Shown here piece after piece: positions 1 to 9,135 of a stretch of DNA of 64,000 bases; position 1 is the stretch's first letter, and every line of letters starts with the position of its first letter. The position numbers were made by a program, and so were the translations under genes. This DNA comes from Streptomyces sp. NBC_00273 (GTDB lineage: Bacteria > Actinomycetota > Actinomycetes > Streptomycetales > Streptomycetaceae): contig NZ_CP108067.1 in assembly GCF_036178145.1 (NCBI RefSeq), forward strand, positions 10,121,001 to 10,185,000, written 5' to 3'. Under the pieces are notes generated by a model. The model did not search any database. It was not told the origin of the DNA and worked only from the letters and a program-made list of their open reading frames with translations.

Positions 1-2
1 CG

Positions 3-476
3 CACTTCGGCTCGATGGCCGCGATCCGGGCCGCCGACGCCGACACGCTGGCCGGGGTCGACGGCATCGGCACCGAGAAGGCCCGCGTCATCGCGGCCGA
101 ACTCGTCGAACTCGCCCCGCTCCTCGACAAGCTCCAGGCCCAGCAGGTCGGCATCCAGGTCGCCGAGCCGCAGAAGCCCGCAACCGACGCGAACGACGAC
201 GGCGCGGACCAGGCGGGCGGCCCGCTGGCCGGACAGGCCGTCGTGGTCACCGGCTCCATGACCGGCCCCCTCGCGGTGCTGTCCCGGAACGAGATGAACG
301 AACTGATCGAGCGGGCCGGCGGAAAGGCGTCATCGTCGGTGTCCAAGCGCACCACCCTCGTGGTGGCGGGCGAGAAGGCCGGCTCCAAGCGCACCAAGGC
401 CGAAGAACTGGGCATCCGCATCCTCGACCCCGAGGAGTTCGCCGTCCTCGTCGCCGACCTCCTCCCCACCACCTAG
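3..476 (+). CDS. ligA: NAD-dependent DNA ligase, C-terminal part (HhH + BRCT), cut by window edge
   Basis: This is the last ~157 codons of an NAD-dependent DNA ligase, which seals nicks in DNA using NAD+. The reading frame is already open at base 3, so the start lies left of the window. The visible part has a helix-hairpin-helix stretch (VDGIGTEKA, residues ~19-27 of the fragment) followed by a linker rich in Asp and Ala and a C-terminal BRCT domain ([10 protein letters not shown] to ILDPEEF). The adenylation and OB domains are outside the window. Its TAG stop is shared with the end of an IS630-type insertion. Streptomycetes often carry a second ligA paralogue away from the core chromosome; which copy this is cannot be decided here. 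Confidence 0.9.
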   Translation, partial: HFGSMAAIRAADADTLAGVDGIGTEKARVIAAELVELAPLLDKLQAQQVGIQVAEPQKPATDANDDGADQAGGPLAGQAVVVTGSMTGPLAVLSRNEMNELIERAGGKASSSVSKRTTLVVAGEKAGSKRTKAEELGIRILDPEEFAVLVADLLPTT

Positions 477-1893
477 TGTTCTGCGCCAGAAATCTCAGGG
501 TTAAGTCTGTAGCCTGTTGTCATGTCGCCGGGTCCTAGTGCCGTTGAAGTCCGCCTGTCCGATGAGGAACGCGCTGAGTTGTCCCGCTGGGTGAGTGGGG
601 TGGTGGCGCCGCGGTTCGCGGAGCGGGCGCGCATCGTGCTGGCGTGTGCAGGCGGGGCGCCGAACGCGCAGGTGGCGGTCGAGGTCGGGGTGACCGTAGC
701 GACGGTGAGGAAGTGGCGCGGGAAGTTCGCCGCCGATGGGTTGGCCGGACTTGAGGATGCCGCCCGAATCGGTCGGCCGAAGGCCGATCTGGTTCTGAGT
801 GCGGACGAACGGGGCCAGTTGGTCCGATGGGCCCGGCGCGCGAAGACCGCCCAGTTTCTGGCTCTGCGGGCGAGGATCGTGCTGCGTTGCGCGGAGGGCG
901 GGACGAACAGGCAGGCCGCGGTCGAGCTCGGTGTGGATGCCTCGACCGTCGACCGCTGGTGCAGTCGTTTCATCGCCCATCGTCTTGAAGGCCTGGTCGA
1001 TGAGCCCCGTCCGGGCCGGCCGCCGTCGATTCTCCTTGACCAGGTCGAAGACGTGATCGTGGCGACGCTGGAGTCCACGCCGGGGAAGGATACTCACTGG
1101 TCGCGGGCCTCGATGGCAGCTCGGACGGGGCTATCGAAGTCGACCGTCGGCCGAATCTGGAAACGGTTCGAACTCAAGCCGCATCTGCAGGATTCCTTCA
1201 AGCTGTCCACCGACCCGCAGTTCGTGGCGAAGGTCGTCGACGTCGTCGGCTTGTATCACAACCCGCCTGAGCGGGCGGTGGTGTTATGCGTGGATGAGAA
1301 GAGCCAGATCCAGGCGCTGGACCGTTCACAGCCGGTGCTGCCGATGATGCCGGGCATGCCCGAGCGACGCACCCACGACTACCTGCGGCACGGCATCACG
1401 AGCCTCTTCGCCGCGTTCAACGTCGCCGACGGAACCGTCATCAGCGAACTCCACCGCCGCCATCGCGCGATCGAGTTCAAGAAGTTCCTGGTCACCATAG
1501 ACAAAGCCGTGCCCCGCGAGCTCGACGTGCACCTGGTCTGCGACAACTACGCCACTCACAACACTTCTGAGATCAAGACGTGGCTGGCCAGACACCCCCG
1601 CTTCCACGTCCACTTCACCCCCACAGGCTCCTCCTGGATCAACCAGGTCGAGCGGTGGTTCGGTCTGCTGACCGACAAGCTCATCCGCCGCGGAGTCCAC
1701 ACCTCGGTGAAAGCACTGGAAGACGACATCCGGGCCTGGATCGAGAATTGGAACGAGAACCCGAAACCCTTTGCCTGGACGAAGACCGCCGACGAGATTC
1801 TCAAGTCCGTTGCCGACTACCTCACCAAGATCACCCCATCCAACCCGGGCAACCAGGCGCAGACTTAACCCTGAGATTTCTGGCGCAGAACAC
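476..1893 (+). mobile_element. IS630-family insertion sequence, apparently intact
   Basis: The element is 1418 bp with perfect 34-bp terminal inverted repeats at 476-509 and 1860-1893 (outer ends GTGTTCTGCG and CGCAGAACAC). It is flanked by a TA dinucleotide on each side (474-475 and 1894-1895), the target duplication known for IS630/Tc1-mariner elements. It holds one transposase gene. Removing the element and one TA rejoins ACC-TAG-GCG, so it landed in the ligase stop codon and the insertion itself regenerates TAG. Perfect repeats and an open transposase frame suggest recent arrival. Confidence 0.93.
522..1868 (+). CDS. IS630-family transposase
   Basis: This 448-residue DDE transposase carries out cut-and-paste movement of the surrounding element at TA dinucleotides. 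The N-terminal ~165 residues contain two similar helix-turn-helix units, each ending in a Trp-Arg-rich recognition region, followed by a further HTH near residues 195-215. The catalytic triad is visible as CVDEKSQ (Asp ~258), LVCDNYATH (Asp) and NQVERWFG (Glu), the usual IS630 spacing pattern. The TAA stop lies inside the right inverted repeat. No frameshift is seen, so the protein should be full length, unlike many two-frame IS630 relatives. Confidence 0.93.
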   Translation: MSPGPSAVEVRLSDEERAELSRWVSGVVAPRFAERARIVLACAGGAPNAQVAVEVGVTVATVRKWRGKFAADGLAGLEDAARIGRPKADLVLSADERGQLVRWARRAKTAQFLALRARIVLRCAEGGTNRQAAVELGVDASTVDRWCSRFIAHRLEGLVDEPRPGRPPSILLDQVEDVIVATLESTPGKDTHWSRASMAARTGLSKSTVGRIWKRFELKPHLQDSFKLSTDPQFVAKVVDVVGLYHNPPERAVVLCVDEKSQIQALDRSQPVLPMMPGMPERRTHDYLRHGITSLFAAFNVADGTVISELHRRHRAIEFKKFLVTIDKAVPRELDVHLVCDNYATHNTSEIKTWLARHPRFHVHFTPTGSSWINQVERWFGLLTDKLIRRGVHTSVKALEDDIRAWIENWNENPKPFAWTKTADEILKSVADYLTKITPSNPGNQAQT

Positions 1894-1895
1894 TA

Positions 1896-2287
1896 GGCGT
1901 CGCCGCCCCCAGCCCTCGGCCCGCCCTGTCGGGGCCCTTGGCCGCCCTCATCCCCGCGGCCCCGGCCGTGGAGCAGCCGGCGCAGCGCGCCGCGGTGCCC
2001 GGCGGGTTCTCCTCACCGGAGGCCGCTCCTGATCCCTCACCGGGGCACCGCCGCCCCTCCGCGCCCACCGTCAGCGTCGCTCGCGGGGCTGAGAACAAGG
2101 GGCCCATCCGGCGAGTCTTCGCAGGGCAGACGGACGCTCTGGCACGTGACTCATGAGGGCACGGGTATCAGGTTCGGGTGACGCCGTATCCCGTGTCGTT
2201 GAGGGCGGCCGTCCAGACGTCCCGGTTGAACCACTTGTTGATGTCCCGCCAGGCCGCGCGTGCCCGTGTCGGCCGAGCGTCGCATCA
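1896..2287. other. Intergenic region right of the IS630 element
   Basis: About 390 bp between the IS and the SMI1-like gene. Short open frames exist on both strands, but none has a convincing ribosome binding site or a recognisable product. It is probably the original region downstream of the ligase. Confidence 0.4.
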
Positions 2288-2818
2288 TCACACTTCATCG
2301 AGGCGGCTGAATTCATGGGTTGCCAGGGGGAACAGTGACGAGAGAATGTTCGACTGCAGCTCTCCGGTGAGGGCGGACGCGAGGAATTGCGTGCACGATA
2401 CGGGGTAATGTTCCCATCGGTCGCTCACCTCGTTCACCATGACGGTCCATTCGTTCGGCGCAAGGCCCGGAAGAACGAGCCAGTACAGGCATTCCCCGTT
2501 GTCCGTGGTCGCCCACGGGATGAGCACGGATTCCTCGGTCTCCAGTTCCGCCGGCTTCTTCTCGACCGTCCACAGGTCTTGCAGGTCTTCGAACTGGTAT
2601 TTGGCCCACTTGAGGAGGTCGTAGTGCTTGTTGGGGCAGTCGGGCTCCAGGACGTAAAGGTAGTTGTCCCAGTAGCTTCCCCCGTAAACGCCGATGAGCT
2701 CCTTGTAGTCGTCGGGGAGCTCGACTGCGAGGGCGCGTTCGACCTCGCCCCAATCCTTGTCGCGGGGCTGGCTCGGCGCCGGGGCGATTTCGAGAAGACG
2801 TGCAAGGGCGTTGTTCAC
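2288..2818 (-). CDS. SMI1/KNR4-family protein, probable toxin immunity protein
   Basis: A 176-residue protein with the SMI1/KNR4 (SUKH) fold signature: an N-terminal helix, the ELPDDYKELIGVYGG segment typical of the family at ~residues 33-47, and a C-terminal half rich in aromatic residues with an IPWATTDNGECLYW stretch. In bacteria this fold usually acts as a cytoplasmic immunity protein that binds and blocks a polymorphic toxin. Directly upstream on the same strand lies the tail of a DNA/RNA non-specific nuclease toxin, the expected partner. The gap of ~145 bp and the missing 5' part of the toxin gene suggest an orphan immunity gene left after decay. The family match is strong; the partner is inferred from position. 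Confidence 0.82.
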   Translation of the reverse strand: MNNALARLLEIAPAPSQPRDKDWGEVERALAVELPDDYKELIGVYGGSYWDNYLYVLEPDCPNKHYDLLKWAKYQFEDLQDLWTVEKKPAELETEESVLIPWATTDNGECLYWLVLPGLAPNEWTVMVNEVSDRWEHYPVSCTQFLASALTGELQSNILSSLFPLATHEFSRLDEV

Positions 2819-2962
2819 GGCGGGGGTCCTGTTTCTAAAGGTTGGCGAGTCCGGACGGACGGGATGATAGTAGGCGGGCAGGTGGCGGCGAGTCGCACCT
2901 ACTCGACTACTCTCGTCATTCCTTCGGCTGATTGGGAATGAATGCGGTGTTGCCTGATTCAG

Positions 2963-3289
2963 TTATTCCGGTGCTCCAGTGCTGGGTGAACGTGAGCCGT
3001 TCGATCCATAAGCCTCGATGTATACCCCGGTGGGGATTTTATCGGTCCCGTTGTATCGGGGGGTGACGCTGTACTGGATTGTCTCCCCGGCTTCCACTGC
3101 GGCCCTTACTTGGTTCTCGATTTTCCGCATGACGGGGGAATTTGCGTAGGCGTGCATGGTGACGAAATTCGCCGGATCCCAGTTGGATCCGCCGAGCTGC
3201 GCGGCAAGGAGGTGGGCTCGGTTGTACCCCTGCTTCTCCGCCCCCGAGCGTCGACGTTCGGCCAGGTCAGCAGGCCGCTGCGCATCGGC
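2963..3289 (-). pseudogene. C-terminal fragment of DNA/RNA non-specific endonuclease toxin
   Basis: The reverse strand stays open from 3289 to a stop at 2963 and encodes ~108 residues without an obvious start; an in-frame TAG closes the frame just upstream (3290-3292). The fragment contains YNRAHLLAAQLGG, which resembles the (D)RGHLIA-type catalytic His motif of NUC1/EndA-like nucleases, followed by NFVTMHAYANSPVMRKIEN, the metal-binding Asn helix. It then has a beta-strand tail (TIQYSVTPRYNG). Such domains form the toxic tip of RHS/polymorphic toxins. The delivery part is missing, so no toxin is likely made. It sits upstream of the SMI1-like immunity gene in the same orientation. Confidence 0.7.
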
Positions 3290-3613
3290 CTACACCTCGT
3301 CCGCCAGCGCTCTCTCGCACCGGACGTCACCGCCAACCCGGCTCCCCGCCGTACCACCGCCGTGATCAGCCTGGCCAGCAGCCGTTGCAAAGGTGCACGC
3401 CAGCGCATGCCGGGGCTTGCGGTGGGGCCACCGTCGCCCTTGCCGTTCACACCTCCTTCCGGGTCCTGCTACCCCCAGTACGTCAGCAGCAGGTACCGGG
3501 CGATCTCCCGCAGCACGCCCCAGGACTCCACGGGGGCAAGATTTGCTGTGCCATCGCGCCATCCTGCCCCGCACGCCCGTTCGAGGCCCCTGGGGCTGCC
3601 AGGACTGTCAGCC

Positions 3614-4018
3614 GTTGACGGGCCGTGGCCGGACAACTGGAAGGTGACGGTACGGACGTGCGCGGCCCGGTCCGGGGGCACTGTGTACGCGTACGCCGAA
3701 GTGCGCTGGGACGGGGCGAGTTTCTACCCCGTGGACGACCCGACGATCTTCGACGGGGCCAAGCTACGGGTGCAGATCAAGCAATCCCGCGAAGGCACCG
3801 ACCCCGTGGTGGACGAGCGCGACTTCCCTGGCCTTGAGGCGCGGCTGGAGGACAGCACGTCCAGCGGTGCGCGGTCCGGTATCTACCGGACGCCGACCAT
3901 CAGCCACCGGGCTGGCGCGGCCGCGCTCGGCGATTCGGCGCTGTTCCTGGACTGGCATGGCGACGGACGCGGTTACCAACGCCACGACTACACCGCATCC
4001 CGACCGTTTGACCCGTGA
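3614..4018 (+). pseudogene. Secreted-type protein, module copy 1, 5'-truncated
   Basis: From about 3614 the frame is very similar to the protein at 21665-22233: the segments WPDNWKVTV, YAEVRWDGASFYPVDDPTIF and HGDGRGYQRHDYTA are shared. The homology begins abruptly at GACGGGCCGTGG and the sequence to its left is unrelated, so the signal peptide and N terminus are gone. A one-base difference near the 3' end changes the last residues (TASRPFDP rather than TASPTV). The open frame continues upstream to 3110, but that part looks fortuitous. Function unknown; the intact version would be a small exported beta-rich protein. It converges on a DUF6233-like gene whose stop is adjacent. Confidence 0.7.
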
Positions 4019-4561
4019 TCAGTCGCCGGGGGCGGGCGCGTCGTTCTGGCCATGCGCGAGGATCGGCAGCAGCGCCTCGGCCGCGTCGCACACGGTGCAC
4101 GCCGTCGTGCCGGGCCGCGCGAGTGCGTCGAGTGCCTGCATGGTGCCCAGCGGGTGCGCGCGGTCGGTGGCGCCGGAGCAGCCTTCGGCGTGGACGGTGG
4201 CGGGCCGGCCGTGGGCGCGGCCGTCGAGCAGCCACGCCCACCGGGCCGGCGCGGTACGGGTACGCGGGTGAGCCGGGATGCCGTCCAGGTCGACCCCAGG
4301 GAGCGGGCGCAGCTGCTCGGAGGTGACCCAGGTGCCGTACTCGGCCGGCTCCACGCCGCCCCCGGAGGTCGTCTGCCACAGGGGAACACCGATGCGGTAC
4401 ATCCATAGGCCGGAGTCGAGTTGCTGGCGTTCGTAGAGCCGTACCCGCTCGATGGCCTGCCCGTCGGGAAGGACCAGCGTGATCGCGGCCGAAGGGGAGG
4501 GTTCGGTCACGGTCAGGGGCGGGTGAACTGCTCCTGCCGGGCCTCTCGACAAGCCGTACAA
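4019..4561 (-). CDS. DUF6233-like conserved Streptomyces protein, module copy 1
   Basis: A 180-residue protein of a kind common in Streptomyces, resembling DUF6233; function unknown. It has an N-terminal beta segment (LVLPDGQAIERVRLYERQQ), a WVTSEQLRPLPGVDL region, a WLLDGRAHGRPATVHAEGC stretch and a C-terminal CTVCDAAEALLP with a Cys-x-x-Cys pair. The Cys/His pattern could bind a metal, which is inference. The family assignment rests on memory of the pattern and should be checked. The gene is convergent with module copy 1's secreted-type pseudogene, the stops being adjacent. Near copies lie at 22239-22856 (intact) and 36997-37540 (broken). Confidence 0.68.
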   Translation of the reverse strand: MYGLSRGPAGAVHPPLTVTEPSPSAAITLVLPDGQAIERVRLYERQQLDSGLWMYRIGVPLWQTTSGGGVEPAEYGTWVTSEQLRPLPGVDLDGIPAHPRTRTAPARWAWLLDGRAHGRPATVHAEGCSGATDRAHPLGTMQALDALARPGTTACTVCDAAEALLPILAHGQNDAPAPGD

Positions 4562-4834
4562 AGGGGGTTCTCTGGGGCTACGACTGTGGCACGAGGCAGC
4601 GGACGGAGCGTTTGTGCAGCTCGACGCGCGGATTGCTCACCGTAGTTGGTGCAACAGGTGTGGTGCTATCGCCGGTTCGGGTGAGTCGCTCCTTTGTCTG
4701 GTTGAGGTGTGCGACATCCCGTGGGTTGCTCTGAGCCGCGCTGAGTCCTCGACCTCGTGGCCAGGGGATTCGTCTTCTCTCCGGCAGCGGTTCGCGGGCT
4801 GACGTAACTTCGGGATTCCTGAAGCGTTCTCACC
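4562..4834. other. Intergenic region before the integrase
   Basis: About 270 bp. The first ~60 bp still match the region upstream of module copies 2 and 3, so the duplicated unit extends past the DUF6233-like start. No convincing gene is seen here. Confidence 0.4.
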
Positions 4835-5956
4835 ATGCCTGATCGGTTCACGATCGGGGTGAAGGTGAGGGGGCTCGGGTTGGCGCTGGCTGTCGTACGG
4901 GACCTGCGCGATGTCCGGCCGCTGGCCACGGCGGAGGAGCTGGAGCAGTTCGAGACCGACGTGCTGGCGGGGTTCGTGCTGGCGCGGGCCTCGGCCGGGC
5001 TGGCGGACGGCACGATCCGCGGGGACGTCGGGCACCTGGAGCAGATGCGGTCCTGGTTCGGCCGACCGCTGTGGGAGATGGAGCCGCCCGACGCCGACGC
5101 GTACTTCGGGAAGGTACTGCGGGCATCGCCGAGCGGCACCCGGCTGGGGCGCTCTCAGGCGCTGACCACGTACTTCCTGTTCCTGGAGCTGCGGCACAAG
5201 GTCGAGATCCACCGGATGACCGGTCGGGTGATCGAGTGCCCGATCGACGAGATGAACCGGCCGCGCGGGTCGAAGGACGCGGCACTGCGGATTCCGCCGT
5301 CCGGGCCGGAGGTCAGGACGCTGTTCACCGCGTGGGGCGGCGAGCTGGCGACCTGCCGGAAGTTCGCCCCGACCGCCCGGAACTACACCGCCTCCAAACT
5401 GATGTCCCAGGTCGGGCTGCGGGTCAGCGAGGCGTGCAAGCTCGATTTGGCGGACATCAAGTGGGACCTGGGCCGCTTCGGCAAGCTCCACGTCCGCCAC
5501 GGCAAGGGCGCCCGGGGCTCGGGCCCGCGCGAGCGGATGGTCCCCCTGATCAACGGCGCTGACCGCACGCTCCGCTGGTTCATCGAGGACGTCTGGGGCC
5601 AGTTCGACGACGACCACACCCGCCCCGGCGCCCCGCTGTTCCCCTCCGAACGCAGATGCGCTGACGGCTCCTCGGGCCGGGTCGGCGACGATGCTCTGCG
5701 CGGTGGGCTCAAGGCCGCGGCCACGGCGCACCTGCCGGGCTGGGGCGACAAGCTCACCCCGCACGTCCTGCGGCACTTCTGCGCGTCCGAGCTCTACCTG
5801 GGTGGACTCGACCTCATCGCGATCCAGGAAGTCCTCGGACATTCCTGGATCGCCACGACCATGCGATACGTCCACGTCCAGCAGACCCGGGTCGAGGACG
5901 CCTGGGTGGCCGGGCAGCAGCGGGCCGCGAAGCGTCTGGAAGGACTTCTGCAATGA
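4835..5956 (+). CDS. Tyrosine recombinase (phage/transposon-type integrase)
   Basis: A 373-residue site-specific recombinase. The N-terminal SAM-like core-binding domain covers ~residues 30-130. The C-terminal catalytic domain shows the full set: Arg in GLRVSEAC (~residue 200), Lys in RHGKGARG, His-x-x-Arg in HVLRHF, His in LGHSW and the nucleophile Tyr in MRYVHV (~349). It should cut and rejoin DNA through a phosphotyrosine. Its stop overlaps the next gene's start by 4 bp (ATGA), so the two are likely translated together. With the next two genes it forms a three-gene mobility cassette. No attachment site could be identified. Confidence 0.92.
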   Translation: MPDRFTIGVKVRGLGLALAVVRDLRDVRPLATAEELEQFETDVLAGFVLARASAGLADGTIRGDVGHLEQMRSWFGRPLWEMEPPDADAYFGKVLRASPSGTRLGRSQALTTYFLFLELRHKVEIHRMTGRVIECPIDEMNRPRGSKDAALRIPPSGPEVRTLFTAWGGELATCRKFAPTARNYTASKLMSQVGLRVSEACKLDLADIKWDLGRFGKLHVRHGKGARGSGPRERMVPLINGADRTLRWFIEDVWGQFDDDHTRPGAPLFPSERRCADGSSGRVGDDALRGGLKAAATAHLPGWGDKLTPHVLRHFCASELYLGGLDLIAIQEVLGHSWIATTMRYVHVQQTRVEDAWVAGQQRAAKRLEGLLQ

Positions 5957-6282
5957 AGTGGAATCTGCGGCTGACCGCCGCGAACCAGGGGATCTGGAAA
6001 GCTTCCGAGCTCCAGCGGAGCCTCGCCGAGCACGGCCTGGTGATCTCGGCCGGGAAGATGTCCGGGCTGTGGTCTGGCCAGCCGGTCTCCCTGAAGCTGG
6101 AGGACCTGGACGTCATCTGCGTCGTCCTCGGCTGCGAGATCGGCGACCTCCTGATCCCCGAGCCGGAGAAGGTGCACCGCCCCGGTCAGGAGGAGACGGT
6201 CCGGGCGGCTGTCGGCTCGGGGACCGCCGCGCCGAAGGTGATCCCCAAGCGCCGGGACGGCCGGTCGCTGCCCCCGGAGTGA
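5953..6282 (+). CDS. XRE-type helix-turn-helix protein of the integrase cassette
   Basis: A 109-residue protein whose first ~75 residues form a Cro/C1-type HTH: KASELQRSLAEHGLVISAGKM is the HTH core, followed by LKLEDLDVICVVLGCEIGDLL, typical of the last helices of XRE domains. The C-terminal 30 residues are charged and probably disordered. It starts inside the stop of the integrase and ends 4 bp before the next gene's GTG, so the three are one operon. A role as recombination accessory or repressor is inferred from the context. Confidence 0.8.
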   Translation: MKWNLRLTAANQGIWKASELQRSLAEHGLVISAGKMSGLWSGQPVSLKLEDLDVICVVLGCEIGDLLIPEPEKVHRPGQEETVRAAVGSGTAAPKVIPKRRDGRSLPPE

Positions 6283-6286
6283 TCCG

Positions 6287-7902
6287 GTGACACGCTTCCC
6301 GAAGGGTTACGTCAAGCCCACCAGTTCCTGCCCTGGCTGCCTGGCCTGGGGCGACTTCCGCGGACGGCTCTGCCACACCTGCTACATGTTCGGCCGCGGA
6401 CACGACGCGGCGGAATGCACCGGCTGCCGTCGCGTCCAGCCGCTGAAGTGGGACTACTGCCGCTTGTGCTGGTGCCAGGCCCGCCTCAGCGCGAAGGCCG
6501 TCATCGGCCATCCCACCGACGAGACGGACGTGCGGGACCGGCTCGCCGTCGTCCGACATCACCAGCTGTTCTTCGTCGGCATGCACTACCGCAGGAGACC
6601 GACGCCCCCGGCCCGGCGGAAGGGAGGACGGCGTGGAGCCCCGCGCAAACCACCTCCCGCGCCGGCCTGGCGCCCGGATGCCGGCTGGCGGCAGCCGCCG
6701 CTGTTCGAGCAGATCCCTCGGGACTTCGGCCGACTCGATCCGGCAGACGCCGACCTGGCTAGCCCGTGGCTGGCCTGGGCGAAGTACCTCGCCCACCGAT
6801 TCGCCGAGGCCCGCGGCTGGGGACGCAACATCCGCTTCGCCGTCAACCGGGGCCTGGCCGTCGTCCTCACCGGCCACGTCGAAGGCGACGTGATCCGGCA
6901 TACGGAGATCTTCGCCCCGCTACGGGCCTTGGACCTGCCCGTCGGCCACGTCGTCACGGTCCTGGAGGAGATGGGGATCTTTGAGGACGACAGCGAACCG
7001 TCCTTCGAACGCTGGCTCGTCGGGCGCCTGGAAGGACTCGCACCCGGCATCCGCTCGGAAGCCGAGCGCTGGACCCGCGTCCTGCGCGACGGCGGCCCCC
7101 GCAGTCTCCCACGACGCGAAGGAACGGTCTGGCTCTCCCTCAACCAGGTCCGCCCTGCCCTGCTGGAGTGGTCGAACCGCTATCACCACCTGCGGGAAGT
7201 AACCCGCGACGACGTCCTCACCTACGTCAAGACACTGCACGGTCACCAGCGGCGTGACCAACACGTCGCCCTGCGCTCGCTGTTCACCTGGGCCAAACGG
7301 CACGGGCTGGTCTTCCGCGACCCCACCAGCCGCATCAAGGTCGGGCAGAACGAGTACAGCGTGCTCCAACCGCTCCTTCCGGAGCAGGTCGAGAGCTCTG
7401 TCGCGGCGGCCACCACCCCGGCGGCACGGCTCGTCCTCGCCCTCGCGGCGGTCCACGCCGCCCGGGTCGCCCAGATCGCCACCCTCACGCTCGACGACGT
7501 CGACCTCGGCAACCGCCGGCTGACCATCGCCGGACGCGTCCGGCCTCTTGACGACCTCACCCTGAAGCTCCTGACGGACTGGCTGGGCCACCGGCGCTGC
7601 CGGTGGCCCAGCACCGCGAACCTCCACCTGCTGATCAACAACCAGACCGCCAACACGACCAGCCGGGCCAGCAACCACTGGATCAGCGCGCCGATGCGCG
7701 GACACAGGACGCCACCCTGGAGCGGCTCCGCGTCGACCGACAGCTTGAAGAGGCCATGGTTCACGGCCCTGACCCACTCCACCTTGCCGAGGTCTTCGGC
7801 CTCGACGAGAAGACCGCGATGCGTTACGCCGACTCGGCCCGTCAGCTGCTTCTGGTCTCACCCGGCGAGACCCTCGGCGGAACTGTCAGAGGAGCCGAAT
7901 AG
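6287..7902 (+). pseudogene. Zinc-ribbon tyrosine-recombinase-like protein, frameshifted
   Basis: The third gene of the cassette starts with GTG at 6287. The N-terminal ~65 residues carry repeated Cys-x-x-Cys pairs (CPGC, CHTC, CTGC, CRLC), an expected multi-zinc ribbon. The middle and C-terminal parts resemble a tyrosine-recombinase fold (LEWSNRYHHLREVTRDDVL, then LDDVDLGNRRLTIAGR), but the catalytic Arg/His/Tyr set is not clear. Around 7700-7710 the sense moves from frame 2 to frame 1: the family-like ending LERLRVDRQLEEAMVHGPD and AEVFGLDEKTAMRYADSAR is found only in the other frame. The 541-residue open frame therefore has an artificial tail. A sequencing error cannot be excluded. Confidence 0.75.
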
Positions 7903-7936
7903 GGTCCAGTGACGTCCGTATCCAGTAGGAGAGACC

Positions 7937-8557
7937 GTGGCTCTCGACACCGTTGAGGCGATCCGCCAGCTTCAAGACCGCAGTTCCGCCAAGCGCCGCT
8001 CAGCCGCGAAGCGACTTCGGAAACTGGGCGACTCATATGCAGGCCCTGCCCTGCTAGAAGCCCTGAAGAACGAGGTGAGGGATTCACGGACCTGGGAAAC
8101 CCAGTACCAGATGACGATGGCGCTCGGTACATGCGGCTCCCCCTCCGACCTTCCCTACCTGCGAGATCTCGTCCTTCAGCGCGAAACTCTCCATGCGGTT
8201 CACACTGCCGGGGGCGACGCCATCGTCCGGCTGAGCTACATGGAGCACTCCCACACTGAGACGATTCGCTGGTGCCTGAATACCGGTAACGAGACTCTTG
8301 TGGGCGGAGCGTTGCAGGCCGTGGCCATGCTCCGGCTTGGCCTCAACCAGGAAACCGTGACCGACATCATCGACTTCATCGAAGCTAGGTCCCCACAGGA
8401 TGGGATCTACTTCTGGCCCACTGTTGCCGCGGCCGGCTGGACGGGGCAGCGAGTCCACCACTTCCTCACCTCATGCGTCTCCAGCCCTCGATCCGATGTC
8501 GCCGAAGCCGCCACGAACTCCCTTGCCGGGAACTACGGCGCCTACCGACCCCTGTAG
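7937..8557 (+). CDS. HEAT-repeat protein
   Basis: A 206-residue soluble protein built of alpha-helical repeats. Hydrophobic-helix pairs of about 30-35 residues recur (AAKRLRKLGDSYAGPALLEAL, QYQMTMALGTCGSPSDLPYL, ALQAVAMLRLGLNQETVTDI), the pattern of HEAT/PBS-lyase-type repeats that act as protein-binding scaffolds. No catalytic motif, signal peptide or membrane segment is seen. Lower GC than its neighbours suggests separate acquisition. It lies between the integrase cassette and an IS256 element and may be cargo. The exact role is unknown; HEAT proteins near mobile genes are sometimes immunity or defence accessories. Confidence 0.65.
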   Translation: MALDTVEAIRQLQDRSSAKRRSAAKRLRKLGDSYAGPALLEALKNEVRDSRTWETQYQMTMALGTCGSPSDLPYLRDLVLQRETLHAVHTAGGDAIVRLSYMEHSHTETIRWCLNTGNETLVGGALQAVAMLRLGLNQETVTDIIDFIEARSPQDGIYFWPTVAAAGWTGQRVHHFLTSCVSSPRSDVAEAATNSLAGNYGAYRPL

Positions 8558-9135
8558 GCGGACCCGCACCCAGGTTCGTCGTGAACCCAGGCCTTCTCGC
8601 GCAGAATCAGCTGCCGGACCCCTGGGTTCCTACCGAGAACCCTTCAGGGGTCTGTACGGTCAACGGTGGATCTTCGAACAGGAAGTGACACCTGATGACA
8701 GACGTGACCGTGTCGGCGGAGGCCGTGGCGGAGGTGCAGCCGTCCGGGTTGGCACCGGATGTTCTGGACGACCAGCTGATCAGTCAGCTGGTGGACCGGG
8801 CCAAGGCTGACGGGATCAAGCTGACGGGCCAGGGTGGTCTGCTGCAGCAGTTGACGAAGCGGATCCTCGAGTCGGCCCTGGAAGGCGAGATCACCGACCA
8901 CCTCGGGCACGAGAAGCATGAGAAGGCTGGCTCGGGCAACACCCGGAACGGGACCCGGTCCAAGACCGTGGTGACCGAGGTCGGCCCGGTCGTTCTCGAA
9001 GTCCCGAGGGACCGGGAGGGCTCGTTCGAGCCGCAGATCGTCAAGAAGCGACAGCGCCGGCTGACCGGCGTCGACGAGATGGTGCTCTCGCTGTCGGCCC
9101 GCGGCCTGACCCACGGGGAGATCTCCGCTCACCTA

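Noticed and set aside
3110..3613. Open plus-strand frame leading into module copy 1
   Set aside because: It overlaps the nuclease-toxin relic on the other strand and has no homology or signal peptide; copy 2 shows that real homology begins only at ~3614.
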